From Arion vulgaris (taxonomy: Eukaryota > Mollusca > Gastropoda > Stylommatophora > Arionidae): a stretch of DNA of 64,000 bases. The stretch lies in assembly GCA_020796225.1 (NCBI GenBank), contig CM036767.1, forward strand, positions 20,032,927 to 20,096,926, written 5' to 3'. The position numbers were made by a program, and so were the translations under genes. Below the pieces are notes generated by a model. It was given only the letters and a program-made list of their open reading frames with translations, was not told the DNA's origin and ran no database searches. Each line of letters begins with the position of its first letter. Position 1 is the first letter of the stretch. Shown here one piece after another: positions 45,245 to 56,630 of the stretch.

Positions 45245-48200
45245 ATTGCTCTCTCTCTCTCTTCTCTCTTTGCCTTTTACGGGTTGGGGCATAGGCCCTC
45301 AACCAACTCATGCCAAGTCTTCCTATCTCTAGCTATCTCCTGCAGCTCCCTCCAGCTCTTTCTTTATATTGTTGATCTCCGCCTCCAAATCTCGTCTCCA
45401 TGTATTTCTCGGCCTCCCTTCTTTCGCTGTCCCTGGGGTTCCAGGCAAGGACCCTTCTTGTTATATTCCCTCCGGTTTTCGCAAAGTGTGTCCTATCCAG
45501 CGCCAGCGTCTTTTTTAACCTGTTCGTTCACTGGAATCTGTCTTGTTCTCTCCATAAGTTCCTCATTTGTGACCCTATCATACCATCTTATTCCCTCTAT
45601 TCTGCAAAGACACCAGTTGATGAATGTTTGCAATTTATACGCTATTGTTTTAGTTGTTCTCCATGTTTCTGACCCATACAGTAGAACTGCTTTAACATTA
45701 GAGTTAAATATCCGAATTTTTGTTCTAGATTTGATTTCTTTGGACTTCCAAATGTTTCCCAGTGCAATGAAGCTCCTCTTGCCTTCTGTATTCTTATTTT
45801 AACATCTCTATCTGTTCCACCCTCTTTGTCTACGTTGCTGCCCAAATATGTGTGATTCTACCTCTTGAAGTGGGATTTCCCAGGAAATCGAGTTGTCGTT
45901 GCTTGGTTAATTCTCAATATCTTTGTCTTTCCCTTATGAATGTTCAGCCCTAGTTGCTGGGACCTTTGATTCAATGTGTTAAGCTTATCCTGCATCTGAT
46001 TTTGTGTATGTGACAGAAGGGCTATATCATCAGCGAAGTCCAGATCATCCAGTTGCTCTGTCAGAGTCCATTGGATTCCATTTCTGATGTTAGTTACTGT
46101 GGTCTTCATAATCCAGTCTATTGTCAGTAAGAACAACAAAGGTGATAGAAGACATCCTGCGCACTCCTGTTTCTATTCGAAAGTATCTGTTAGTTTACCT
46201 TCATGGAGAACTCTACATTTCATATCTGTATATGTTGCTTTTATTAGGTTAATAATTTTCTGGAGATTCATAATGCCTCATTAATTTCCAAAGGGTTTCC
46301 CTATCAATACTGTCAAAAGCCTTCTCATAATCAATAAATCTGATATAAAGTGGGGATTTCCATTCAATACTTTGCTCTATTATTATACGTAATGTGGCTA
46401 TCTGGTCAGCACAGGATCTATTTGGTCGGAAGCCTGCCTGTTCATCTCTTAGCTTTATATCGATGGCATCCTCAGTCTCTCAGGATGACTCTGCTTAGTA
46501 TTTTCCCAGGTACTGACAACAGCATTATTCCCTATAGTTTTCACACTTCTGAAGGTCCCTTTCTTTGGTAGCTTCACCAGGTATCCTTCTCTCCAGTTTG
46601 CTGGTATTTCTTAGGTCTCCCAGATTCTGCTAAATAATTTATACAGTATTTCTGTGGATGTGTTTATGTTGGCTTTAACCGCTCTGCTGAATACCATCTG
46701 GACCGGCCGCTTTTCCATCTTTTAAAAGTTTAATGGCTTTACTAATCTCCTCCTTGGATGGTTTCTCACAGTTGATGTCCAAGTCAATTTCTGCCGGTTG
46801 GATATCTGGGGGTTTGTAGGTGCTGGTCTGTTCAGGAGTTCCTTGAAGTATTCCATCCATCTTTCCATTTGGTCTCTAACATTAGTGATAGTTTCCCCAC
46901 TACTATTTTTGATCAACCCATTTGATGGTCTGTGTTTTCCTGCTAGCTTTCTAGTGATATTGTAAAGATCCCTAAGGTTTCCTTTTCCTGCAGCTACCTC
47001 TGCTTCTCTTGCTAGATCTTCTACGTATTGTCTTTTATCTAACTTTATTTGTTTCTTCACTTTTTTGCTAGCTTCTGTGTACTTTTCCTGGGCTATGGCT
47101 TTGGCAGTTCTAGTTTTGCTATTATTTAAATCTGCTTTCCTCTTTTTCCTTTCTTCTATTTCCTTGAGAGTTTCTGGAGTTATCCATGCCTTATGATTCC
47201 GCTCCTTCTTTCCTAATACCTCTGTGCATGTTTCATTCCAAATATTTTTGGCTTGCTGCCAGCATTCTTCCGCACTCACCTCATCTTCTAATTGCCGCAA
47301 CACCTCATACTTATTAGAGACTGTGACCGTGAACTGTTCCTTTGTTTCTTGACTTCTGAGGTATCCTACATTATATTGGTGTCTATGTTCATGGGATGTT
47401 ATGTATCGCTTAAGCTTCAGTTTAATTTTACTTATCAGCAAATGGTGATCCGAATCTACATCTGCCCCCTTAGGACCCTTACATCTTGTAGAGATGACCT
47501 GAATTTCTTGTTTATGCATATGTGGTCAATTTGATTTTCTGTTCTGTGATCTGGTGATACCCAGGTTGCTTTATGTATTCTTTATGTGGAAAGACACTTC
47601 CACCTATGACGTATTGATTCGCTGCACAGAAATTAGTGAATATTTCTCCATTTTCGTTCATTATTCCTAGTCCGTGTTTCCCCATGATCTCCTCGTAGCC
47701 TATGTTGTCCGAACCTATTTTGGCATTGAGGTCACCCATCAGAATTTTGATGTTCCCATTTCTCTGATTACCTATAGTATTTTGAAGTTTTATGTAAAAT
47801 TCTCTTTACTTTTCCTCTTTATCATTGGTAGGTGCATAACACTGGGTCACATTCAAGAATACTTTCTTTTTGGTGGTTCTGAATGTTGCTGTGATTATCC
47901 TAGGACTCACTGCTTCCCATTTTATTAGTGCAGTCTCCGCTTCTTTAGATAGCATTAAGCCACTCCTTCACTATGGGGGCATTTTCTTCCATATGGCCTG
48001 AGAACAGCATTGTTTCTCCTGTGTTTAGACGTTGTTTGCCTGCACCATTCCACCTAGTTTCACATAATCCCAAGATGCCAATCCTGTGAAATTTCATCTC
48101 ATTTACAACCTGTGCTGTCTTTCCCATTTGATACATACTTCTAACATTCCAGGTGCCAATTCTGGAGCTTTTCCTAAGTGAAAGGAAGATAATCTCAGGT

Positions 48201-48450
48201 GTAGACTCCTTGGCTTTCTCTGCATCGCTTCATACCTCTTCTAGAAGAGCTTCCTTTCCTCTTGTTTGGCACAGTTTTATTTTATTTTTATGTGACTTGT
48301 TCATGGTTGGTTGGATTTTGTGGCTAAAATTTTCTACTGGATAGGTAGCCAGCCCACGCCTAAACCCACCTTAGTCGCCTCTTACACATGCCTTGTAGGT
48401 CCAGTGTGCTACTCTTTGCTCCCTTGGGCCCCGGCAGCACACAGGCGATA
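45245..48450 (-). mobile_element. Non-LTR retrotransposon (RTE/CFDP2-type endonuclease), degenerate
   Basis: Minus-strand order, 5' to 3': leader with gtgtaagaggcgactaag (~48380); apurinic-endonuclease start MYQMGKTAQVVNEMKFHRIG and ILGLCETRWNGAG (48136-47945); MGDLNAKIGSDN (47739-47512); GADVDSDHHLLISKIKLKLK with a long basic linker (47519-46722); RT remnants including DLDFADDIALLSHTQNQMQD (46139-45858, the ADD catalytic motif); a C-terminal DRVTNE/PVNEQ tail; then a (GA)n end. Many frameshifts and stops, so inactive. Clade by motif resemblance only. Confidence 0.88.
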
Positions 48451-48557
48451 TTGCTCTCAGTGTTATAAAAATAAATAATATGATCACTCTAAAAGAATAA
48501 CAACAGATCAAGCTGTTGAACTTGTTTTGAATTATTCTAGAGTACTTAGAAGTTTAA

Positions 48558-49504
48558 CCCTTTGAACCCTGGCCAACTATACCTTAAAAACCATCTCCCC
48601 TGGGCTCCTGAGCAAAAACAGCACATATCAGAATTGTTTGAAAAAGAAGATAGATTGGCAGAATTAAGTGTCCTATAATTCTTTATCGACTTACCCCATC
48701 ATCCCCAGTATTCCTGCTTACTATGCCAGTCTTCCCAACATGTAGATCCTTCCTTTAGACACATGAAATTTTGACAAAATTTACACCAAAATTGTGTCTT
48801 CACTTTCTTAACTGGTCTGTCTTTGAAATCCATGTTTGGAAAGTCACTGACATGTTTGTTATATTTGAACATCAGTCAGTTCAAATAATTCTTCTTCTAA
48901 ATGATCATCCGACTCACTTTCGATTTCGTTATCAGAATAATCATATTCTAAGTCTAATTCATCTTCAGAATCACTTAAAAGAAGTTCAACAGCTTGCTCT
49001 GTGGTTATCCTTTTTGAGTAACCATTTCCGAAATTTTCAGCGTGTCGTTTCATCTTTTTAAAATTAATAAACAATTATCAAATCACTATGTTTCAAAACA
49101 CGATGCAAACAGCCATTTAGATAAACCTTTAAGGGAAGCATTTTCTTTGTTTGACATCACACTAGTATACAAGTTATCGCTGAACACTGACAAATAACGA
49201 GAGGTTCTCATCCCGATATGTAGGCATCCCGGGTATATGTGTACTAATGATAATATCGTAATATCGGAGGGCGGTTCAAAAGGTTAAGGGTATGGTATTG
49301 TAATGTATTAATTAAAGGGTATAGTGCAAATATATAATAAGCTGGAATATATGAGATAATGGGGTAAGTAAAAAACAGATTATATATAGAGAACTTAGTT
49401 GTGGTAAATTATCTTGTTTTTAATAACACTCTGATATGTCCTTTTGGTTTTGCTCAGGTGCTCAGAGGAATGGGATTTTAAGGTACAGGTGGCCAGGGTT
49501 CAAA
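48558..49504. mobile_element. piggyBac-like element, decayed
   Basis: TTAA (48554-48557) precedes ccctttgaaccctggccaac. The last ~80 bp (to 49504) are the imperfect inverse: gtttgaaccctggccacctg, then taccttaaaat and gctcctgagcaaaa/gcacctgagcaaaa. The right terminal GGG-TTAA is lost. An acidic ORF resembling piggyBac transposase N-termini lies inside. Confidence 0.75.
48859..49074 (-). pseudogene. piggyBac transposase N-terminal remnant (71 aa)
   Basis: MKRHAENFGNGYSKRITTEQ, AVELLLSDSEDELDLEYDYS and DNEIESESDDHLEEELFEL. A short basic start followed by an acidic SDSE-rich stretch is the usual look of piggyBac transposase N-termini. The catalytic DDE domain is absent within the element. Confidence 0.6.
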
Positions 49505-49511
49505 CATTCAT

Positions 49512-49862
49512 CAACTAGTGTCTCGCAGAACAAAAGGACTGAGATGGTATGATAGGGTCACAAATGAGAAACTTATGGAGAGAACAACTCAGATTCCAGT
49601 GGACCAAGAGGTTAAAAGAAGAGCTGCGCTGAATAGGACCTACTTTGCGAAAACCTGAGGAATATAACAAGAAGGGTCCTTTTCTGGAAGAAAGAAGGGG
49701 AGGCAGAGAAATACATGGAGATGGGATTTGGAGATAGAGATCAACAATATAAAGAAGAGCTGGAGGAAGCTGCAGAGATAGCTAGAGATAGGAAGACTTG
49801 GCATGAGTTGGCTGAGGGCCTATGCCCCAATCCGGGTTAAAAAGCAGAGAGAGAGAGAGGTA
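49512..49862 (+). mobile_element. 3' end of the GAGA-tailed LINE, inverted relative to 45245
   Basis: LRWYDRVTNEKLMERTTQIP, then VDQEVKRRAALNRTYFAKT and an (AG)n end. It begins just where the right piggyBac end is cut off. Confidence 0.78.
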
Positions 49863-49984
49863 TAATAACAAATTTAATCATCACAAGCCGTGATAATATA
49901 TTCATAACAATAATTGATTGACTAAGGTGATTAGCCATGTTAGAATTGACGAACCCACATTATGGCCAGATATGATAGAAAGGT

Positions 49985-50515
49985 CTTACAAAAAAATGAA
50001 ACAACTAAAAACAGTATGGACTATAACTGATGAGAACACAAAGATCAGAATACTAAGAGCATGAATATTCTCAGTGGCAATGTATGTGTGTGAAGCATGG
50101 ACATTTAACAAGGCAGTGGAAAAATATATGTGCTTTTGAATATGTGTTACAGACGAGTCCTCTGCATATCATGGACAGAGAAGAGAACAAATAGAAAAAA
50201 CTATTCATGACTCATGAAATATCTAGAAAGAACTCAAAATAAAAGAAAACTTGGCTGAGGCTACAGAAAAGAAAATTGAAGTATTTTTGACATATAAAGA
50301 GACACGAAAGGTTGGAGAAGACAATTATGGAAGGAGGCATCCCAGACAAGAAGAGGAAAACCACAGAGAAGATGGATTCATGATGTTGTAACTGATAATT
50401 TGAGCATGACAGCTCCAGGGGCAGGACATTTGACCTAGAAGAGAGAAATTCTGAAGGACTGTTAGCTTTACAAAGTTCTGCTCAGGACAAGATATTTGAT
50501 GATGATGATGATTAA
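49985..50515 (+). mobile_element. LINE-D C-terminal and 3' end
   Basis: KQLKTVWTITDENTKIRILR, later ERLEKTIMEGGIPDKKRKTT, REDGFMML and a GAT tail. Confidence 0.75.
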
Positions 50516-50544
50516 ATGAAAATACCATCTATATGTTGTCGAGG

Positions 50545-50800
50545 CTTGCAAGGTGAGCAAAGAATAGTACCACTGCAACCTACAAGGCATATCAAAGAGA
50601 TGACAGAGGTAGGGGCCAAGAGAAGCTTCTCTAGTAAATAAATAGCGTCGTGGAAATCAGAAGTGCTTGCCTACATATAGGGTCATAACTGGCATATTGT
50701 ACAATCGCTCTTAGACTCAGATCACATACACATCACATACAGATACCAAAGAGCGGTTTAACAAGTTGTTGATATGGAGCGTTGGAAGCAGAAGAAGTGA
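50545..50800 (+). mobile_element. SINE-B
   Basis: ggtgagcaaagaatagtacc, cctacaaggcatatcaaaga, then the gttgatatggagcg tail. Confidence 0.83.
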
Positions 50801-50905
50801 ATACAAATAAAATTAATTTAATATGGAAATTATTTCAAAGTTTGATAAACATTCAAAATATGAATAACTTAATTGATTAAAGTATTCACAATATATATAT
50901 ATGAG

Positions 50906-51430
50906 ACTGCAGTAAAACTATTTGATTGGCAAAACATGTAATCACAAAGTACTGTAGTTTACAAATACAATAATGACAAAATACAGCAAGTTTGACCAAC
51001 AAGGCCTTTATCAAGCAAGCGAACAACAGGAGTGACAAATTTAAAAAACAAATGGCGACCAAAAACAAAGCGTTTCTAATGAAAATCTGGAAATAAAAAT
51101 GAAAATCTGGGAATAAAAGCGAATACGAAGTGCATGTATTCAAGTTATATATTTACTGATTTTCATTGTCTTTCTTCCGTTCTATTTCTAGTTTTTATGT
51201 GTGTTTTTGTGTTACAATTATTTCGTTATTCGTTTTTATTCCCAGATTTTCGTTTTATTTCCAGATTTTCATTAGAAACGTTTGTTTTTGGACGTCCATT
51301 TGTTTTTTTAAATTTGTCAGTCCTGTTGTTCGTTTGCTTGATAAAGGCCTTATTGGTCGAAGCGTTGCTGTATTTTGTCATTGTTTTGTAATTTGTAAAA
51401 CTACAGTACTTTGTGATTACGTGTTTTGAT
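50906..51430. repeat. Foldback repeat: two ~220-bp copies head to head
   Basis: 50906-51125 is the inverse of about 51205-51430 (the gtttctaatgaaaatctgga, ggcctttatcaagcaagcga and tacagtactttgtgattacg words pair). About 80 bp separate the arms. A related pair is at 51613-51665 and 52020-52165. At 51337-51365 the plus strand reads cttgataaaggcc...ggtcgaagcg, which resembles a decayed hammerhead core. Confidence 0.8.
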
Positions 51431-51764
51431 TAAAGTACCCTTTCTCTTTCCCAGTTATATACAATCATGCATTTGTCTAAACTTGAAAGCAATATATATG
51501 CAAGCCTTATCCCTGGCTTCACTAATCAACAATTTACAAAGCAAGCACAGCTAAAAAATGAAGCACTAGTAACACATTCTATATATTATATGATATCAAC
51601 GATATAAGGGAAGACTGCAGTAAAACTATGTAGCAATGGCGAAACATGTAAAAACAAAGTTGTGTGTATTTGTTGTGTTGATTCTATATGCTGAGTGCCG
51701 TGTAAGAATTCTTCTTCACAAAATTCACATAGATTGCTTGTATCAATTATCAGTTATATCTTTC

Positions 51765-52018
51765 TTCTTCAAACGCTCCATATCGACCACCTGTCAACCA
51801 CTCTGTGTGATTTGTATGTGACCTGAGCCTAAGAGCGATTTTACATTGTGCCAATTATGCAACTACTAGTAGGCAAGCACATCTGATTTCTGCACTGCTT
51901 TACTTACTAGGTAGCATCCCTTGGGTCTATATCAGTCACCTCTTATGACATGGATTTTAGGTCGCTGTGGTACTATTCTTTGCTTCCCTTGCGGGCCCCG
52001 GTACCACATGGGCGAAGT
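51765..52018 (-). mobile_element. SINE-B
   Basis: Minus strand: cgcccatgtggtaccggggc, aatccatgtcataagaggtg, then the ggtcgatatggagcgtttga tail. It sits between two foldback-type pieces. Confidence 0.86.
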
Positions 52019-52019
52019 G

Positions 52020-52165
52020 TAAGAAGTGAATTTCTTCACTTCTGTTGTATTCTTTGATTGATAAAAGCCTTTTCGTCAAAACATTGCTGTGTATTGTTAT
52101 TGCTTTTGTATTTTGTAAAACTACAGTACTTTGTTTTGACGTGTTTCGCCATTGGTATATGATAT
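52020..52165 (+). repeat. Foldback-family piece
   Basis: tgattgataaaagccttttc to gtaaaactacagtactttgt and cgtgtttcgccattgg; its inverse partner is at 51613-51665. Confidence 0.65.
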
Positions 52166-52309
52166 GGTATTATATTATTGTATTGGTTAAGAACAAATAT
52201 TAATAATTCTCAGAAGGCCATCCAGAGTTTTCTTTCTATAATTGAATGCGTACACATGGCAGTAACATATGTAAATCTGATATTTAATAACAACTTGAAA
52301 AATCTACTT

Positions 52310-52600
52310 TTTTTTTTAAACGATTTGAAAAATATTTTGTACTTGTAAAATGAAAATTTGAAGTCTTTTATAAAATAAGAATTGGAAAAGTGTTAAATGA
52401 AATAATAATGTTATGTCTGTTACAGGATAAGAATTTTTAAAGTTGTTTTTATAAAACAAGAAGCTGGGAATTTCTTTTATAAAACAAAAATTATGAATGT
52501 TTGTTATAACATGGAATTTTAAATGTCTTATACAAAAAAGAATTTGAAAAAGAATTTTATGAACAAATGTCAAAAATGTTCTTTAATACAAAAATCTGAA
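52310..52600. repeat. Degenerate tandem repeat, ~35-45-bp unit
   Basis: The words cttttataaaa(c/t)aagaa and gaattttgaaa recur about six times with drift. Low-complexity AT-rich DNA. Confidence 0.6.
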
Positions 52601-52814
52601 TAGTTTCTGTCAAATTATGTATGGCCTTAAAGTGTTGATCCTCACTCAAATCACTGATGGGAGCTGTAGATGCACATCAAGAAACATCAATACAATTACA
52701 AGATAGCACACAGTGACATAGTCTATACATTTTCTTATGCTTTACAAAATCATAAAACAGATGACAGATGTGATCAGGAGATGCCAATGAAATAAATTAC
52801 TAATGACTTTATTT

Positions 52815-52990
52815 GTTTGTTTCATTCGTTCTTCTTGATCATTTTGATCATTCTTATTGTGATATATAAACAGTCTTTGCCAAGAACGGTTAGAACATTG
52901 CACCCCCCGTTAGGCCCCTACTAATGTAGGGTTAGCGCATCCAAAACTGACTTTTTCGGCCTTACTAATTACTATAAATAAGTGACTACT
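52815..52990 (-). mobile_element. Divergent GAA-tailed SINE/L-type 3' end
   Basis: attcttattgtgatatataa and ctttgccaagaacggttaga resemble both the SINE-A tail and the L element end at 26165-26220. Confidence 0.55.
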
Positions 52991-53014
52991 TTTTCTTCTT
53001 CAGAGTTGGGGTCT

Positions 53015-53155
53015 TCTTCTTTGAACGTTCTATATCAACCACTTGTTAAATCACTGTGATTTGTATGTGGTCTGAGTCTAAGAGCGTTGTGCGTTGTTGT
53101 CCATTATGCGCCTACAAGTAGGCCAGCACAAGCGCCTACAGGCATGCCTTCTCCG
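53015..53155 (-). mobile_element. SINE-B 3' fragment
   Basis: The tail half only, from cttgtgctggcctacttgta to the gtggttgatatagaacg end. Confidence 0.75.
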
Positions 53156-53435
53156 ACTGCATGTGTAGCACAATATGTGATTCTAAACTCCTTAACTCAT
53201 GTTATAGATTCCATATAAATTTCAGTGGATGACTCACTAGCAACTGAAGTATGTATGTTCCCCGTTATCAAACTACAACTCTCTAACGATCAATGTTGTT
53301 GATACACGACTCTCTAACCATTAGCACCTGTATATAAATGGCAGTACATTCATGCAAGTCTCTGTAGGTTGGAAGTCTCAATAGACATTACTGACTTATA
53401 GCACAATCTACAGAGCAGATGTCATAGATGCGGTA

Positions 53436-53961
53436 CCGCCCGAGTGGTTGCCGGGGCCCAAATTTGGGGTGTAACGAATAGAACCACTGTTACCTGCCAC
53501 GCATGTCGTAGGAGATGACTAAGGAGGTTTGGCTGAAATCGGATGCATGTGTCTGCTAAGGAATGCTAACCCGAAACAAATGCTTGCAGAAAACAGATGC
53601 ACCAGGCCGTAAGGCACATAACATGGTGCAACGACTCCTCATAATGAGGAATGGAATAACGGATTCTACGGTCGCCAATCTGCCTCGGAGATTTAGCCAC
53701 GCAGTAAGAATGTCAGACCTACCATCATGAGGGTAGCCAAAACTTACTGCGGGAAGAGGTCGGCACAAACGGGAAGCAGAAATCATAGGAATTATATCCT
53801 ACAGAACTGCCCCCAGTATGCAGACTTGAGAAGAAAGAGGTGGCCCACTTACACTAGCGTCCAAGACAAACTGTATGGCGTGGCTGATAATCTGAGGCAG
53901 ACGGCTGCCTTTATTAGAGAATCCGAAATCCCAATCTAGTGACAATGCAGAAGAAGAATAA
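53436..53961 (+). mobile_element. Composite SINE-A-module/LINE element, copy 2
   Basis: The SINE-A 5' module runs to gaaatcggatgcatgtg and then joins the same LINE body as at 35434-35939 (gaatgctaacccgaaacaaa). The frame 53727-53939 reads NYILQNCPQYADLRRKRWPT, then DKLYGVADNLRQTAAFIRES, a LINE C-terminus; (GAA)n end. Target duplication atgcggta at 53428-53435 and 53962-53969. Confidence 0.92.
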
Positions 53962-53984
53962 ATGCGGTACGCTCTCATTTATAT

Positions 53985-54290
53985 GATATGGGCAAGTCTC
54001 AGACACTGGAACGAGTCCGAGAATTAGGAGTTCAGTTTGAACATGCCAGACAGTGTCATCTTCATGGCAGAGAGAGAAGGTATACTAATCAACTTCTCAT
54101 GGGTAAGGTGAGCAAAAGGACTTTGGGATGACTGTTGCAGCGGAGGACAGAGCACGCATGGGAATGTCCAGTGTGCCATGACGTCAATCACATAACATAA
54201 CCTGTCATATTTGGACCTTGCAAAGCATGGGCTAGAGTAAGACAAAATAATGACCCCAGTAAACAGGGTCTCAAAATGTCACTGAAAAGT
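53985..54290 (+). repeat. Dispersed repeat, partner of 58735-59050
   Basis: ggcaagtctcagacactgga through ccagacagtgtcatcttcat and catgggaatgtcca aligns with the inverse of 58735-59050. Coding origin unclear; frames are broken in both. Confidence 0.7.
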
Positions 54291-54510
54291 AGCAGTTATG
54301 GTCTCAGCTTTCATCCTCATACTGGAAGCAGTTGTCCTGAATGTTCCAATGACGCGACCGTGTGCGTTAACTAGAAAACCTCAGCCACATTTATCACCGC
54401 ACTGCAAAAACCTATCCCTATATTACAACATTATTTAACATATTATCTTCCTTTTCTTTTCTTTCTCCATTGTACCTCGGTGATTTGTTGGCGATGAAAT
54501 AATCTTCTGT

Positions 54511-54764
54511 GCCGCCCGAGTGGTTACCGGGACCCAAAATTGGGGTGTAAAGAATAGAACCACTGTTACCTGCCTCGCATGTCGTAGGAGGCGACTAAGG
54601 AGGTTTGGCTGAAATCGGATGCATGTGTCCTAAACGTCTAGAAGTCTTATGCGTTTAGGGGCCTACCAAACCAATGTGCAACGTATACCGTTCTTGGCAA
54701 AGATCAAACATATCACAAAGAGTGATTAAAATTGGTCATAAGAACGAACGCAAAGAAGAAGAAG
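54511..54764 (+). mobile_element. SINE-A, full length
   Basis: Target duplication aatcttctgtgcc at 54501-54513 and 54765-54777. Confidence 0.92.
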
Positions 54765-54829
54765 AATCTTCTGTGCCTCTTGTCTAATGCGTTTTGTAAA
54801 TTGGTATTCATAGTTCTCTAAAGTTATGC

Positions 54830-55097
54830 GGACGCTCCATATCGACGACTTGTTAAACTACTCTTTGTCATTTGTATGTGATCTTTGTTATTTGTATGTG
54901 ATCTGAGTCTAAGAGCCATTGTACGTTGTGCCAGTTATGTGCCTACAAGTAGGCCAGCACATCCAATTTCTGCTACGCTTTTTCTTTACTAGGATAGCTG
55001 TCCTAGGCCCCTACCTCAGTCGCCTCTTACGACATGCCTTGTAGGTAGCAGTGTTACTGTTCTTTCCTCGCCTTGTGAGCCCTGGCAACACACATGC
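54830..55097 (-). mobile_element. SINE-B, full length
   Basis: Complete, with a small duplication (ttgtatgtgatc twice) near 54870-54900. Confidence 0.87.
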
Positions 55098-55195
55098 ATA
55101 AAGTTGCTCTTGATGTCATCATTCTATCTTTTGCCTGGTCTTCCTCTTGCATTGTATTCATTATATTTTCTTAATATATCTCTCTGTGGTAGACT
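55098..55195 (-). mobile_element. LINE-P fragment
   Basis: catcattctatcttttgcct to tctctctgtggtagac matches 58015-58100. Confidence 0.55.
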
Positions 55196-55501
55196 ATACC
55201 AAAACACTTTTGCCAGGTTAAACATGGAAACTAATCGCAAAAGAACAATAATCTTTGTTGCCTTAAAATTGTATTACATGAACTATCAGAAAATATGGCA
55301 ATAGATTTAGGTAGCATTATTTGTGATCAATCTTCACATCCTAGAGTAGAAGTTATAATACTAAGTAAGTATAAAGACCTAATAGTAAGTATAAAGACTT
55401 AATAAAATGCTGAATAATATATTATTTCATCTAACATCCACAGGAAGAAAGCACTATTAAAAAATGTTGAGTAGCCTCCAGGTGTTATTTTATTTAACTA
55501 C

Positions 55502-55735
55502 ACGCCGAGTGGTTCAGGGCCCAAATTGTGGGTGTAAAGAATAGAACCACTGTTACCTGCCACGCATGTCGTCGAGGCGACTAAGGTTTGGCTGAAATCG
55601 GATGCATGTGTCTAAACGTGTAGAAGTCTATGCGTTTAGGGGCCTACCAAACCAATGTGCAACGTATACACGTTCTTTGAAAAGATCAAACATATCACAA
55701 AGAGTGATAAAATTGGTGAAATGAACGCAAAAAGA
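55502..55735 (+). mobile_element. SINE-A with small deletions
   Basis: Layout complete; the (GAA)n tail is reduced. Flanked by atttaact on both sides. Confidence 0.85.
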
Positions 55736-55804
55736 ATATTTAACTGCAAAATTCAAAACTTTATTTAACTATGTTTGAATTTACAGGATGAGTTTTATTT
55801 TAGC

Positions 55805-56330
55805 AAGCCTGATATTCTTCTTCTTCTTCATTCGTTCTACACCAACCACCTGACAAACCACTCTTTGTGGTTGGTATGTGATTTGCGCCTTAGAATGCGA
55901 GTTTTTGTGTGCCAGTTAGATGACTACAGACCTATAAGTCAGCACATCCTGTTTCTGCATGATTTTCTACTCAGGTTTAACTTCCTTGTAGGACAAAACA
56001 AATTATGACCTAGGTGTCCATCCACCTCAGCGAGCCAGAGCACCATTAGCCATTGATCTCACGGTCAAAGTTTCCCGATCTACACTGTTGGGAGGGCTGA
56101 GGTTGAATTGCATTTTATGGGTCATCAGCAAGCTACTAATTTTAAACTTTTCGTCCTTTCTAATAAAGACTAGCCGGCCCCAATTCTGCTGGATACAAAG
56201 ACAGGCACATAACACCCCTTGTAGACCTAAGCCTGAGATGAGTTCTTGTGTGGTTTCCGGAGTAGCAAAGAATAAAACCATTTTCTTCTTGCGTGTCGTC
56301 AAAGGTGAGTAAGAGAGGTCGAGCATGGAG
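55805..56330 (-). mobile_element. Divergent SINE-B-like sequence and an unknown repeat
   Basis: 55805-55980 resembles a SINE-B 3' half (accaaccacctgacaaacca, gtgatttgcgcctta). 56010-56330 is unassigned, though agcaaagaataaaacca recalls the shared 5' module. Confidence 0.5.
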
Positions 56331-56630
56331 TCAGTGACCCCACGCTATATAAAAAAAAAAGCAAACAGACCAAAAAATCCAAACTGTTCATGAAGATCTG
56401 GATGCTACAAAAGGCACAAGATCGAAATGAGTGGACATTTATTATCTCTGTCGTATTTTCCCCTTGTGCACAACAAGGACTGATGATGATGATGATGGGA
56501 ATGGGAATAGGAAATGAAAGAAATATAATTCAAAACATTGCCAGAAAATAAAAAGTGTCACAATTTAAGCTCCGTCTGTATACATCAAAAACTGAAACAA
56601 ATTTTTCATTTTAAAAACTGTTGTCCTCAC

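Noticed and set aside
45284..45802. 172-residue plus-strand frame
   Set aside because: It is antisense to the LINE C-terminal and 3' region on the minus strand, which has recognisable motifs.
48859..49074. Acidic 71-residue protein as a host gene
   Set aside because: It lies between inverted repeats next to TTAA and looks like a piggyBac transposase N-terminus.
51134..51429. Phe/Val-rich frames of 85-87 residues suggesting a membrane protein
   Set aside because: They are translations of one arm of the foldback repeat, and the inverse arm gives an equally hydrophobic antisense frame.
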